Assembly: GCA_016717335.1 (NCBI GenBank)
Contig: JADKFS010000001.1
Coordinates: 2,790,001-2,854,000 of the forward strand
From: Candidatus Ribeiella danica
GTDB lineage: Bacteria; Chloroflexota; Chloroflexia; Chloroflexales; Roseiflexaceae
Reading direction: 5' to 3'
Length of the DNA: 64,000 nt
Below are positions 44,749 to 55,709 of the stretch, one piece after another (positions within the stretch are counted from its first letter, which is position 1; the number at the start of each line of letters is the position of its first letter). The translations under genes were made by a program, and so were the position numbers. Under the pieces are notes generated by a model that was not told the DNA's origin, ran no database searches, and was given only the letters and a program-made list of their open reading frames with translations.

Positions 44749-46026
44749 ATGGGCACGTCTCCGACCACCACTCAGCTGCGCGACGCCTACGCGCTCGCAA
44801 GGGAGCGCTACGCCGGCCTCGGCGTCGACACGGATCGGGCGCTGGCGGCGCTCGGCCAGATCGCGCTCAGCCTGCACTGCTGGCAGGGCGACGACGTCGC
44901 CGGCTTCGAGGCGCCCGACACCGCGCTGAGCGGCGGGATCGCGGCGACCGGCAACTACCCCGGCAAGGCCCGCAGCGCCGACGAGCTGCGCGGCGACCTC
45001 GACAAAGCCTACAGCCTGATCCCAGGGCACCACCGGCTGAACCTGCACGCGATCTACGCCGAGACCGGCGGCCGGCGGGTCGAGCGCAACCAGCTCCTGC
45101 CCGAGCACTTCGCCGGCTGGGTCGCGTGGGCCAGGGACAACCAGCACGGGCTTGACTTCAACCCAACCTGCTTCTCGCACCCGCTCTCCGACAGCGGCTT
45201 CACGCTGGCCAGCTACGACCCGGCCATTCGCCAGTTCTGGGTCGAGCACTGCATCGCCTGCCGCCAGATCGGCGAGTCGTTCGGCCGCGCGCTGGGCACG
45301 CCGTGCGTCACCAACATCTGGATCCCCGACGGCTTCAAGGACACGCCGGTCGACCGCGCGGCGCCGCGCCGCCTGCTCAAGCAGTCGCTCGATCAGATCA
45401 TGGCCGCGCCGGTCGATCGCAAGCACAACCTCGACGCGGTCGAGAGCAAGCTGTTCGGCCTCGGCTCGGAGAGCTACGTCGTCGGCTCGCACGAGTTCTA
45501 CCTCGGCTACGCGATCGCCAGCGACGTGCTGCTGTGCCTGGACAGCGGCCACTTCCACCCGACCGAGAGCATCGCCGACAAGCTGTCGTCGGTGCTGATG
45601 TACGTTGGCGAGGTGCTGCTGCACATCAGCCGCGGCGTGCGCTGGGACAGCGACCACGTGGTGACGCTGAGCGACGAGACCCAGGCGATCGTGCAGGAGG
45701 TCGTGCGCGGCGGGTTCCTCGGCCGCGTCCACATCGGCCTCGACTTCTTCGACGCCAGCATCAACCGCGTGGCGGCCTGGGTTGTCGGCGCCCGCAACGT
45801 CCAGCGCGCCGCGCTGCTGGCGCTGCTCGAGCCGACCGACCAGCTGCGCCAGCTGGAGGTCGCCGGCGACTACACCGCGCGGCTGGCACTGCTCGAAGAG
45901 CTGAAGGGGCTGCCGTGGGCGGCGGTGTGGGACCAGTTCTGCCTGCAGCAGGATGTGCCGGTCGGCATCCGGTTCCTGGACGAGATCAAGGCGTACGAGG
46001 CGCAGGTGCTCGCGCGGCGCGGCTAG
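44749..46026 (+). CDS. rhaA: L-rhamnose isomerase
   Basis: A 425-residue metal-dependent isomerase converting L-rhamnose to L-rhamnulose. The motifs SLHCWQGDDVAGFE, LNLHAIYAETGG, DFNPTCFSHPLSD, SHEFYLGYAIA and LDSGHFHPTESI, which hold substrate and metal ligands, are intact. The length is close to that of E. coli RhaA (419). ATG 44749 has AAGGA eight bases upstream; the ATG 11 codons earlier does not. It lies between the transporter and the RhaEW gene. Confidence 0.95.
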   Translation: MGTSPTTTQLRDAYALARERYAGLGVDTDRALAALGQIALSLHCWQGDDVAGFEAPDTALSGGIAATGNYPGKARSADELRGDLDKAYSLIPGHHRLNLHAIYAETGGRRVERNQLLPEHFAGWVAWARDNQHGLDFNPTCFSHPLSDSGFTLASYDPAIRQFWVEHCIACRQIGESFGRALGTPCVTNIWIPDGFKDTPVDRAAPRRLLKQSLDQIMAAPVDRKHNLDAVESKLFGLGSESYVVGSHEFYLGYAIASDVLLCLDSGHFHPTESIADKLSSVLMYVGEVLLHISRGVRWDSDHVVTLSDETQAIVQEVVRGGFLGRVHIGLDFFDASINRVAAWVVGARNVQRAALLALLEPTDQLRQLEVAGDYTARLALLEELKGLPWAAVWDQFCLQQDVPVGIRFLDEIKAYEAQVLARRG

Positions 46027-46201
46027 AGGGCCACCACAGTGGTTTGATGGGGAGGTTTGGAGGGGCAAAGCCGCTCCAAACCCCCACCGACCAGGATGAT
46101 TGCGGCTGGACGACAGCCGGCACGCCGGAGCGTGCGTGCTGCGTGGGGTCAGGCGGGTCGCAGGCCACCGACCCCTACCCCACGGACAAGGAGACAGAGA
46201 G

Positions 46202-48394
<2,193 letters not shown>

Positions 48395-48422
48395 TCGCCC
48401 CACCCACCCCCAAAGAGAAAAC

Positions 48423-48518
48423 TGGCAGGCGGCGCGGGTTCGGCTCCGCCGAACCCGCGCCGCCTGCCAAGAATCCCCCCTCTCCCGCCAGGAGAGGGGG
48501 GCAGGGGGGTGAGGGTTC
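48423..48518. repeat. Modular palindrome repeat, copy D
   Basis: A perfect palindrome at 48423-48469 (22-base arms, TCC loop, tip TTCGGC-TCC-GCCGAA) is followed by the C/G module at about 48473-48518, a CCTCTCC/GGAGAGG inverted repeat ending in a run of G. It lies between the RhaEW and RhaD genes. Confidence 0.85.
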
Positions 48519-48547
48519 CAATAATCAACAACGTATAGGAGAAACTC

Positions 48548-49372
48548 ATGTCCCTGAACGAACCCCTCCCCGAGCTAGACGAACTGCTGGTCACGATCGG
48601 CGAGGCCGGCCAGCGCCTCAGCAGCCTCAACGCCAGCGAGGGCGCGGCGGGCAATATCTCGGTGTATATCGGCTGGCCGCTCGAGATGCGCCGCCGCTTC
48701 CCGCTGGTCGAGCAGCTCGATCTGCCGCTGCCGGCACCCGAGCTGGCCGGGAAGATCGTGATCGTGACCGGCTCGGGGCGGCGCCTGCGCGATATCCGCG
48801 CCGACCCGGCCGCGAACCTGGGCGTGGTGGCGATCGACGCCGACGGCCAGACCGGACGCCTGTACACCTCGCCGCGCCGCCTGTTCGAGCGCGTGACCAG
48901 CGAGTTCAACTCGCACCTGGCCGTGCACAGCGACCAGGTCTCGCGCACCGGCACGAACTTTCACGCGCTCATCCACGCGCAGCCGCCGCACCTGACCTAC
49001 CTCAGCCACCTGCCGGCCTACCGCAACCAGGCGTTCTTCAACCAGCGGCTGATGCGCTGGGAGCCGGAGACGATCGTCAACCTGCCCGAGGGCATCGGCG
49101 TGCTGCCCTACCGGCTGCCCGGCTCGCCGGCGATGATGGAGGCCAACCTGCACGGCCTGCGCGAGTACCGGATCGTGCTGTGGAGCAAGCACGGCGTGAT
49201 GGCGCGCTCCGATGTCTCGGTGACCAAGGCGGCCGACCGGATCGAGTACGCCGAGACGGCAGCGCTGTACGAGTATATGGACCTGGTCAACGGCAGCCAG
49301 GCCGAGGGCCTGACGCTGGACGAGCTGCGCGAGGTGGTGCGGGCCTTCAATGTGCCCACGACCCTCGTGTGA
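48548..49372 (+). CDS. rhaD: RhaD-type rhamnulose-1-phosphate aldolase with altered metal site
   Basis: A 274-residue class II aldolase, the same length as E. coli RhaD. The stretch IVTGSGRRLRDIRADPAANL aligns with the E. coli sequence as I recall it. The catalytic Glu is Glu119 in TSEFNSH. Metal ligands His143 (LIHAQ) and His215 (WSKHGV) are kept, but the His two residues after the first is Gln145. It duplicates the activity expected of the RhaEW fusion upstream. Either it has another substrate or the metal site tolerates Gln. Confidence 0.85.
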   Translation: MSLNEPLPELDELLVTIGEAGQRLSSLNASEGAAGNISVYIGWPLEMRRRFPLVEQLDLPLPAPELAGKIVIVTGSGRRLRDIRADPAANLGVVAIDADGQTGRLYTSPRRLFERVTSEFNSHLAVHSDQVSRTGTNFHALIHAQPPHLTYLSHLPAYRNQAFFNQRLMRWEPETIVNLPEGIGVLPYRLPGSPAMMEANLHGLREYRIVLWSKHGVMARSDVSVTKAADRIEYAETAALYEYMDLVNGSQAEGLTLDELREVVRAFNVPTTLV

Positions 49373-49380
49373 TCTAGAGG

Positions 49381-49522
49381 CCCCCACCCCCCTGCCCCCT
49401 CTCCCAGGCCCGGGAGAGGGGGGTTCTTGGCTGGGTCTGGGGTTTCGGCGGAGCCGAAACCCCAGACCCAGCCAATATTCACCCCGCCCCTGCCAGGGGC
49501 GGCGGCAAGGGGGTGGGGTAAT
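49381..49522. repeat. Modular palindrome repeat, copy E
   Basis: A C/G module (49381-49425), a perfect palindrome at 49427-49475 (23-base arms, GGA loop, tip TTCGGC-GGA-GCCGAA) and a second C/G module (49483-49522). It is the most complete copy. The tip is the same as in copies A and D while the outer stem is unrelated. Confidence 0.85.
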
Positions 49523-49620
49523 CCGGCACATCACAGCGCCACAAAAAGAAAAGAGAGAGAACATACTCGCGGCAGGGGGGCGCGGCGGCGCGCTGCTGCC
49601 ACAACCACGTTACCAAATCC

Positions 49621-49672
49621 CAACGAATCGTTGCCGGATGACAACCTTACAAAAACGAAATAAGAATATAAT
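49621..49672 (+). promoter_or_regulatory. Candidate operator and -10 for the second carbohydrate block
   Basis: A palindrome CAACGA-A-TCGTTG at 49621-49633 lies 33 bases upstream of a perfect TATAAT at 49667-49672, in a short AT-rich stretch unlike the surroundings. No good -35 is visible, so an activator or alternative start may be involved. The rest of the 49373-49788 gap is repeat copy E. Confidence 0.45.
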
Positions 49673-49788
49673 CAAATTACGTGATATCGCAACCTAAACG
49701 TAAGCCACCGCTTTTCACGCAGCCTCCAAGACACAGCGGCCCGGTCGCGCACCGGCCAGGCCGATCGCCCAAGATGAAGAGGTGTACC

Positions 49789-50544
49789 GTGGACACAGCC
49801 CTCCAAGACCTGATCGGCCTCTCGCGCGAGCTGGGGCGTGAGGATCGCCAGCTGGCGATCCTGGGCGAGGGCAACACCAGCGTCGACAATGGCGATGGGA
49901 CGTTCTGGATCAAGGCATCCGGCAGCCAGCTCGGCACGATCGACGCCTGCGGCTTCAGCCGCGTGCGGATGGCCACGGCGCTGGACCTGCTCCAGGCCGA
50001 GCACCCCTGCGACGAGGAGATCGCCGAGGGCCTGCGCGCGTCGCTGGTCGACCCGAGCCAGCGCATGCCGTCGGTCGAGATCTTCATGCACGCAGTCTGC
50101 CTGGCCGAGGGCGGCGCCCGCTGGGTCGGGCACACGCACACCGTCTCGATCAACCAGATCCTGTGCAGCCACCTTGGCGCCGAGCCGTTCTTGCACCACC
50201 TGTTCCCGGATGGAATCGTCGTCTGCGGCGTCGCCCCGGCGGTGATCCCCTACGTCGACCCCGGCTTCGAGCTGGGGCTGGCCGTGCGCGCCGAGCTGCG
50301 CCGCTACCGCGCGACCTACGGCCGATCGCCAAAGCTGCTGCTCATGGTCAACCACGGGCCGGTCGCGCTGGGGCAGACGGCCACCGAGGTGCTGAACATC
50401 ATGCGCATGGCCGACAAGTGGGCCAGAGTTCTGCAGGGCACCTACGCGCTGGGTGGCCCGCACTTCATGCCAGAGAACGAAGTCGAGCGGATCGACAGTC
50501 GGTTGGACGAGCACTATCGCCGCCGCCAGCTGGCGGGGCATTGA
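49789..50544 (+). CDS. Class II aldolase/adducin-family protein
   Basis: A 251-residue class II aldolase-fold protein. Substrate/metal motifs are GEGNTSVDN, KASGSQLG, HTHTVSI (two metal His) and VNHGPVALGQ (third His). The metal site is intact, unlike in the RhaD-type neighbour. It could cleave or epimerise a sugar phosphate; the substrate is unknown. GTG 49789 has GAGG six bases upstream; the ATG at 49774 has none. First gene of a block with a PHP protein, two dehydrogenases and a DUF89 protein. Confidence 0.85.
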   Translation: MDTALQDLIGLSRELGREDRQLAILGEGNTSVDNGDGTFWIKASGSQLGTIDACGFSRVRMATALDLLQAEHPCDEEIAEGLRASLVDPSQRMPSVEIFMHAVCLAEGGARWVGHTHTVSINQILCSHLGAEPFLHHLFPDGIVVCGVAPAVIPYVDPGFELGLAVRAELRRYRATYGRSPKLLLMVNHGPVALGQTATEVLNIMRMADKWARVLQGTYALGGPHFMPENEVERIDSRLDEHYRRRQLAGH

Positions 50545-50554
50545 GAGGCGTCCG

Positions 50555-51913
50555 ATGAACATCACCGCTGAACCGCAGGTGGCCGACCTGGAAGCCGGCC
50601 TGAACCACTTCAACCCCGATGTGCGCGCGCACTGCCTGGCCGAGCTGGGCGAGCTGGCTGAGCTGGGCGCCGTCGACCTCGCGCGGGAGGCCGACGTGGC
50701 GAACATGCACTGCCACACCTTCTACTCGTTCAACGCCTACGGCTACTCGCCCAGCGCGCTGGCCTGGCTGGCCCGCCGGCGCGGCTTCAAGCTGCTCGGC
50801 ATCGTCGACTTCGACGTGCTGGACGGCGTGGACGAGTTCCTGGGCGCCTGCGATGAGGTCGGCGTGCGCGGCAGCGCCGGGCTGGAGACACGCGTGTTCG
50901 TGCCCGAGTTCGCCACCCGCGAGATCAACTCGCCCGGCGAGCCCGGCGTTTGCTACCACATGGGCATCGGCTTCACGACGAGCGTCATCCCCTCCGAGGC
51001 CACCGCCATCCTGGCCGACCTGTGGCGGCGCTCGGACCACCGCAACCGCGCGATGGTCGCGCGGATCAACGCATACCTCGCGCCGGTCACGGTCGACTAC
51101 GACGAGGACGTGATCCCGCTCACACCGGCGAGCAACGCGACCGAGCGGCACATGCTCATGGCCTACACGCGCGCCGCCGAGCGCAGCCAGCCCGACCCGG
51201 CCGCCTTCTGGGCCGGCAAGCTCGACGCGCCGGTGGAGCAGGTGGCCGAGCTGCTGCGCGATCTGCCGCGCCTGCACAACCTGATGCGCGCCCGGCTGAT
51301 GAAGCGCGGCGGCGTGGGCTACGTGCAGCCGGGGCCGGACAGCTTCCCCAGCGTCGAGGCGTTCCACCGCTGCATCGTGCAGTGCGGAGCGCTGCCGTGC
51401 GCGGCCTGGCTGGACGGCACGACCACCGGCGAGCAGGCGATCGGCGAGCTGCTGGAGCTGCTGATCGCCAAGGGCGTCGTCGCGCTCAACATCATCCCCG
51501 ATCGCAACTGGAACATCGCCGACCCGGCCGCGCGCCGGATCAAGCTCGCCAACCTGTACGACGTCGTCCGGCTCGCGCGCGATCTGGCGCTGCCGCTGAA
51601 CGTCGGCACCGAGCTGAACAGCGCCGGCCAGCGGCTGATCGACGACTTCGGCGCGGCCGAGCTGGCGCCGGTGCGCGGGGCGTTCATGGACGGCGCGTAC
51701 TTCGTGTACGGGCACACCATCCTGCAGCGCGCGCTGGACCTCGGCTACGAGAGCGCCTGGGCGCGCATCCAGCTGCCGTCGCGGCGCGAGCGAAACGCGT
51801 TCTATACGGCAGTCGGCCGGCTGGTGCCGCCGGGACGGGCTGGGCGGAGCATTCTGGGCCGGCTCGTCACGGATATGACCCCGGCCGAGGTGCTGGCGTC
51901 CGTTAGTATCTAG
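50555..51913 (+). CDS. PHP-domain protein, putative metal-dependent phosphoesterase
   Basis: A 452-residue protein. The PHP motif is MHCHTFYSFNAYGYSP near residue 50, followed by the LLGIVDFDVLDGVDEF stretch; further His/Asp residues downstream (HMGIGF, NVGTEL) may complete a metal site. PHP proteins hydrolyse phosphate esters such as histidinol phosphate or nucleotides. GAGAGG precedes the ATG at 50555, 10 bases after the aldolase stop, so they are co-transcribed. Its role in sugar metabolism is inferred from context only. Confidence 0.75.
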   Translation: MNITAEPQVADLEAGLNHFNPDVRAHCLAELGELAELGAVDLAREADVANMHCHTFYSFNAYGYSPSALAWLARRRGFKLLGIVDFDVLDGVDEFLGACDEVGVRGSAGLETRVFVPEFATREINSPGEPGVCYHMGIGFTTSVIPSEATAILADLWRRSDHRNRAMVARINAYLAPVTVDYDEDVIPLTPASNATERHMLMAYTRAAERSQPDPAAFWAGKLDAPVEQVAELLRDLPRLHNLMRARLMKRGGVGYVQPGPDSFPSVEAFHRCIVQCGALPCAAWLDGTTTGEQAIGELLELLIAKGVVALNIIPDRNWNIADPAARRIKLANLYDVVRLARDLALPLNVGTELNSAGQRLIDDFGAAELAPVRGAFMDGAYFVYGHTILQRALDLGYESAWARIQLPSRRERNAFYTAVGRLVPPGRAGRSILGRLVTDMTPAEVLASVSI

Positions 51914-51931
51914 TGTCAAAGTACTGGCTAG

Positions 51932-52425
51932 TTGATCCGCAGATAACGCCGCTTGTGCGGATATGCTTGGCGATCAGAAATGCCTTTATCCGCATTATCC
52001 GCGCTATCTGTGGATGAAAACTAGATAACTGATGTACCGCGGAAACGCCGTTGGCGCGAAATGCCTTTATCCGCATTATCCGCGCTATCTGTGGATGAAA
52101 ACTAGATAACTTGCGATTTGCTCCGCGGATAACGCCGCTTGTGCGGATATGCTTGGCCATCCGACATCCTTTATCCGCATTATCCGCGCTATCTGCGGAT
52201 CGGAACTAGATAACTTGCGATTTGCTCCGCGGATAGCGCCGATTGTGCGGATATGTTTCGCCATCCGACATCCTTTATCCGCGCTATCCGCGCTATCTGC
52301 GGATGAAAACTAGATAACTTGCGATTTGCTCCGTAGATAACGCCGATTGTGCGGATATGCTTGGCGATCAGAAATGCCTTTACCCGCATTATTCGCGCTA
52401 TCTGCGGATGGGAGCTACATATGAA
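51932..52425. repeat. Tandem array of about five units, each with internal dyad
   Basis: Units of about 105 bases (one shortened to about 80) end in CTATCTGYGGATGAAAACTAG or variants (near 52016, 52096, 52202, 52305, 52412). Each unit starts with CGCGGATAACGCC and ends with GCGCTATCTGCGG, which are roughly complementary, so each can fold. The array is more AT-rich than its surroundings. Apparent ORFs on the minus strand just translate the repeat. It fills the whole 51914-52439 gap. Confidence 0.85.
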
Positions 52426-52439
52426 ACCGAAGGTGCAGC

Positions 52440-54152
52440 ATGACCGACAAGCTGAGTGAGTACCGCAGCGCCGACGCGCCGCTGCCCGACCGCAACCGGC
52501 TCTGGCCGCTGTACGGCGCGGGCTTCGACAGCCTGGGCCGCGACGGGCGGCCGATCGACGCCCCGCTGCCGCCATACGGCCCCGACGAGCTGCTGGTGCG
52601 CCACGACGCCTGCGGCCTGTGCTTCTCGGACATCAAGGTGATCACGCAGGGCGAGCAGCACGCGCGCATCTTCAAGGATATGCGGCGCGACCCGGTGGTG
52701 CTGGGCCACGAGGTGGCGCTGACGGTGGTCGGCGTGGGCGAGCGCCTGCGCGAGCGCTACCGTATCGGCGAGCGCTTCATCATCCAGGCCGACATCTTCT
52801 CGGGCGGCGTCGGCTACGCCTACGGCTACATGATCCAGGGCGGCCTCTCGCGCTACGGCGTGATCGACCAGCGCGTGCTGAACGGCGACGGCGGCTGCTA
52901 CCTGCTGCCGGTGCGCCCGGCGACCGGCTACGCCCAGAGCGCCCTGGTCGAGCCGTGGGCCTGCGTGATCGCCGCCTACCAGCTCGGCTACCGGACCTCG
53001 CTCAAGCCGGGCGGCACGGCTTGGATCATTGGCGCGGCCGGCGCGCGCGGCGACTACACCATCAGCGCGGGCTTCGACGAGGCAAGCCACCCGGCGCGGC
53101 TGCTGCTGACCGACGTGCCGGCGGCGTTCGCCGCCTGGCTGCGCCAGCGCGCCCAGGCGCTCGGCGTCGAGCTGATCGAGGCGGCCGACCTCGCCGCGCC
53201 GCCGGTCGAGCAGGTCGACGACGTCGTGCTGCTGGGCGCCGACGCCGCGCTGATCGAGCGTGTCAGCCCGCGCCTGGCCGACCACGGCGTCTGCGCGATC
53301 CTGGCCGACGCCCCGCTGCCGCGCAAGGTCGGGGTCGACATCGGGCGGGTGCACTACAACCGCTGGGTCTACGTCGGCGGGCGCGGCCCCGACGTCGCGC
53401 GGGCCTACGCCGACGTGCCAGTGCGCTCGACGCTCAGGCCGAATGGGCGGGCCTGGTTCGTGGGCGCGGGCGGGCCGATCGGGCGCATGCACGTCCAGCG
53501 CGCCATCCAGCTCGCCGACGGGCCGGCGACGATCGTCTGCACCGACGTGAGCGACCTGCGCCTGAACGACCTGTGGGACTCGTTCGGCGCCGAGGCGCTG
53601 GCCAAGGGCGTCGAGATGATCTGCCTGAACCCGACCGCCGCGGCGGCCTACGCCGACGGCATGGCCGCCTTCGCGGCGCAGGGCTTCGACGACATCGTCG
53701 TGCTGGCGCCGGTCGCGTCCGTCATCTCCGACGCGGCGCGCTACCTGGCGCCGCGCGGCGTGATGAACGTGTTCGCCGGCGTCGGGCGCGGCACGCTGGC
53801 AGAGCTCGACCTGAGCGACGTGTACCTGAAGGACGCGCGGGTGATCGGGCACTCGGCCTCGACGATCGACGACCTGCGCGTGATGTTGCGCCAGACCGAG
53901 TCGGGCGAGCTCTCGACCAACCGCTCGGTCGCCGCGATCGGCTCGCTCGACGCCGCCAGGGACGGCTTGAAGGCGCTGAAGGACGCGACCTTCCCCGGCA
54001 AAGTCGTGATCTTCCCGCAGATCAGGGATCTGCCGCTGACCGCGCTGCCGGACCTGAAGGACAGGCTGCCCGACGTCTACGCCAGGCTGAAGGACGGGCG
54101 CGAGTGGACCAACGAGGCCGAGGAGGAGCTGCTTCGCGAGATGCTGGGGTGA
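52440..54152 (+). CDS. Long zinc-type alcohol dehydrogenase-like protein
   Basis: A 570-residue MDR-family protein, some 200 longer than typical members. The catalytic-zinc features are CGLCFSD (Cys61), GHE (His90, Glu91) and VEPW (Glu171). The structural-zinc CxxCxxC loop is missing. The Rossmann part is expanded: IIGAAGARGDY near 200 and a second FVGAGGPIGRMH near 345. It may oxidise a sugar or polyol phosphate, by analogy with sorbose-1-phosphate reductase relatives. The ATG is preceded by GAAGG. Neighbours are a PHP protein, a DUF89 protein and an SrlD-like dehydrogenase. Confidence 0.75.
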   Translation: MTDKLSEYRSADAPLPDRNRLWPLYGAGFDSLGRDGRPIDAPLPPYGPDELLVRHDACGLCFSDIKVITQGEQHARIFKDMRRDPVVLGHEVALTVVGVGERLRERYRIGERFIIQADIFSGGVGYAYGYMIQGGLSRYGVIDQRVLNGDGGCYLLPVRPATGYAQSALVEPWACVIAAYQLGYRTSLKPGGTAWIIGAAGARGDYTISAGFDEASHPARLLLTDVPAAFAAWLRQRAQALGVELIEAADLAAPPVEQVDDVVLLGADAALIERVSPRLADHGVCAILADAPLPRKVGVDIGRVHYNRWVYVGGRGPDVARAYADVPVRSTLRPNGRAWFVGAGGPIGRMHVQRAIQLADGPATIVCTDVSDLRLNDLWDSFGAEALAKGVEMICLNPTAAAAYADGMAAFAAQGFDDIVVLAPVASVISDAARYLAPRGVMNVFAGVGRGTLAELDLSDVYLKDARVIGHSASTIDDLRVMLRQTESGELSTNRSVAAIGSLDAARDGLKALKDATFPGKVVIFPQIRDLPLTALPDLKDRLPDVYARLKDGREWTNEAEEELLREMLG

Positions 54153-54245
54153 AGGATGAAGGATGAAGGATGAAGGATGAAGGATGAAGGATGAGCAGCC
54201 ATCTTGTCACCTTGTCACCTTGTCACCTTGTCTCCTTGTCGCTTG
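54153..54245. repeat. GAAGGAT heptamer array plus CTTGTCAC octamer array
   Basis: GAAGGAT occurs about six times (54153-54195), then CTTGTCAC and variants about five times (54204-54242). It lies between the dehydrogenase stop and the DUF89 start. Read in frame, it would add a repeat-derived N-terminus to the DUF89 protein, which I reject. Confidence 0.85.
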
Positions 54246-54271
54246 CCGCAAGCCCGAAAGGTACAAGCCGC

Positions 54272-55471
54272 GTGTCAGAAGAAACAGCTATCGGTGAAGA
54301 CGGCCTGCCCCCGCCGCTGATGACCTCCGAGCCGGGCTCGTTCGCGCGCAGCACGATCGTCGAGCGCAAGCCGGAGATCATCCGCCGGGCGGTCGCCGAC
54401 AACGCCTACCCGCCCGAGATCGTCGTGGCGCTGCATGCGCTGGCCGACGAGATCGCGACGCGCCCGGTTCAGCCGCTGCCCGAGTCGGCCGGCGACGCGC
54501 CGCTCTGGAACGCGGAGCTGGCGGCCTACGCCGGGCGGGCCTGGCTGGAGCTGCCGTGGTACCTGGCCGAGACGTTCTTCTACCGGCGGCTGCTGGCGGC
54601 GGTGCGCTACCTGGAGCCGGGGCCGTGGCAGGGCCACGACCCGTTCGGCCTGCAGAAGCGTCAGGAGGAGCGGCGCGCGGTCGAGCGGCTGGCGCCGGGC
54701 TGGGCCGAGCTGGAGTCGCTCGCGCCGGGCGCGCGGTTCGAGGCGCTGCTGCACGCCTGCCTGTGGGGCAACCGCGCCGACCTGAGCAACTACACCGTCG
54801 CGGCCCAGGCGCAGGTCGGGCTGGCGACCGAGGCCGAGCGGCACCTCATCCTGGTCGACCACACCGACGACGTCCGGGCGCTGCTGGCGCGCGGCGCGCG
54901 GCGGGTCGACTTCGTCAACGACAACACTGGGATGGACCTGCTGCTCGACCTGGCGCTGGCTGACGATCTGCTCGGCCGCGGCTGGGCGCGCGAGGTCGTC
55001 TTCCACCTCAAGGACCGACCGTTCTTCGTGTCCGACGCCATGCCGGCCGACGCGCGCGGGCTGGTCGCGCTGCTGAGCGCGTCGCCGGGCGCGGGCCTGC
55101 GCGGCCTGGGCGAGCGCCTGGAGGCGCACCTGGCGGCTGGCCGGCTGGCGCTGCGCGACGACCCGTTCTGGAGCAGCTGCCTGATGTACCGGCGGCTGCC
55201 GGCGGGGCTGCGCGCCGAGCTGGAGCGCGCCGACCTCGTTGTCCTGAAGGGCGACGTGAATTACCGCCGGCTGCTGGACGACCGGCACTGGCCGCCCGCC
55301 GCGCCGCTGGAGGTGGCGGCCGACGGCTTCCCGCGGCCGTTCGTCGCGCTGCGCACGCTCAAGGGCGAGCTGATCGCCGGCCTGCAGCCGGGCCAGGCCG
55401 AGGTGCTGGCCGCCGAGTCGCCGGACTGGCTGATCGACGGCCGGCGCGGGGTGATCCACCTTGTTCGCTAG
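54272..55471 (+). CDS. DUF89 damage-control phosphatase (ARMT1-like)
   Basis: A 399-residue protein of the DUF89/ARMT1 group. Family motifs are WGNRADLSNYT, VNDNTGMDLLLDL (metal site), LKGDVNYRRLL and LRTLKGELIAGL. Eukaryotic subfamily members hydrolyse fructose 1-phosphate and related ketose phosphates as a clean-up function. Here the gene sits in a locus that handles rhamnulose 1-phosphate and probably other ketose phosphates, so a similar role is plausible. GTG 54272 has AAGG ten bases upstream; the earlier ATG at 54191 reads through a repeat array. A Met replaces the usual residue after NDNxG. Confidence 0.8.
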   Translation: MSEETAIGEDGLPPPLMTSEPGSFARSTIVERKPEIIRRAVADNAYPPEIVVALHALADEIATRPVQPLPESAGDAPLWNAELAAYAGRAWLELPWYLAETFFYRRLLAAVRYLEPGPWQGHDPFGLQKRQEERRAVERLAPGWAELESLAPGARFEALLHACLWGNRADLSNYTVAAQAQVGLATEAERHLILVDHTDDVRALLARGARRVDFVNDNTGMDLLLDLALADDLLGRGWAREVVFHLKDRPFFVSDAMPADARGLVALLSASPGAGLRGLGERLEAHLAAGRLALRDDPFWSSCLMYRRLPAGLRAELERADLVVLKGDVNYRRLLDDRHWPPAAPLEVAADGFPRPFVALRTLKGELIAGLQPGQAEVLAAESPDWLIDGRRGVIHLVR

Positions 55472-55489
55472 CGCGCTTTCAGCGCAGGG

Positions 55490-55668
55490 ACTAGGGGCTA
55501 GGGGCTAGGGGCTTGGGGCTTGGCATTATAGCGCCCAATCCGCTGATCGCAAGCCCGAGCAGCGCGCTTGGAGCTGCACTAGCGGCGTGCCGGCCGCCGA
55601 AGCCGAAACCTCACCACCGCCAGTCTGAACCCCCTCCCCTGGCAGGGGAGGGGGCAGGGGGTGGGGTC
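55490..55668. repeat. CTAGGGG heptamer array and C/G module
   Basis: CTAGGGG/CTTGGGG occurs about five times (55493-55520). After unrelated sequence a C/G module lies at 55628-55668 (CCTCCCCTGGCAGGGGAGG inverted repeat), a palindrome-family module without its long palindrome. Copy F of the family. Confidence 0.75.
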
Positions 55669-55709
55669 ATGAATTGCACCCAACAACGAGAATTGGGAGA
55701 AGAACTCAT

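Noticed and set aside
51932..52425. Array considered as CRISPR
   Set aside because: Units are about 105 bases with no unique spacers, are themselves palindromic, and no cas gene is present.
51903..52575. Minus-strand ORFs with repeated peptide (HPQIARIMRIKAF) over the 52-kb array
   Set aside because: They only translate the tandem DNA repeat, lack ribosome-binding sites and one continues antisense into the dehydrogenase gene.
54191..54271. N-terminal extension of the DUF89 protein from ATG 54191
   Set aside because: The residues come from the CTTGTCAC array; the GTG at 54272 has a ribosome-binding site and fits the family better.
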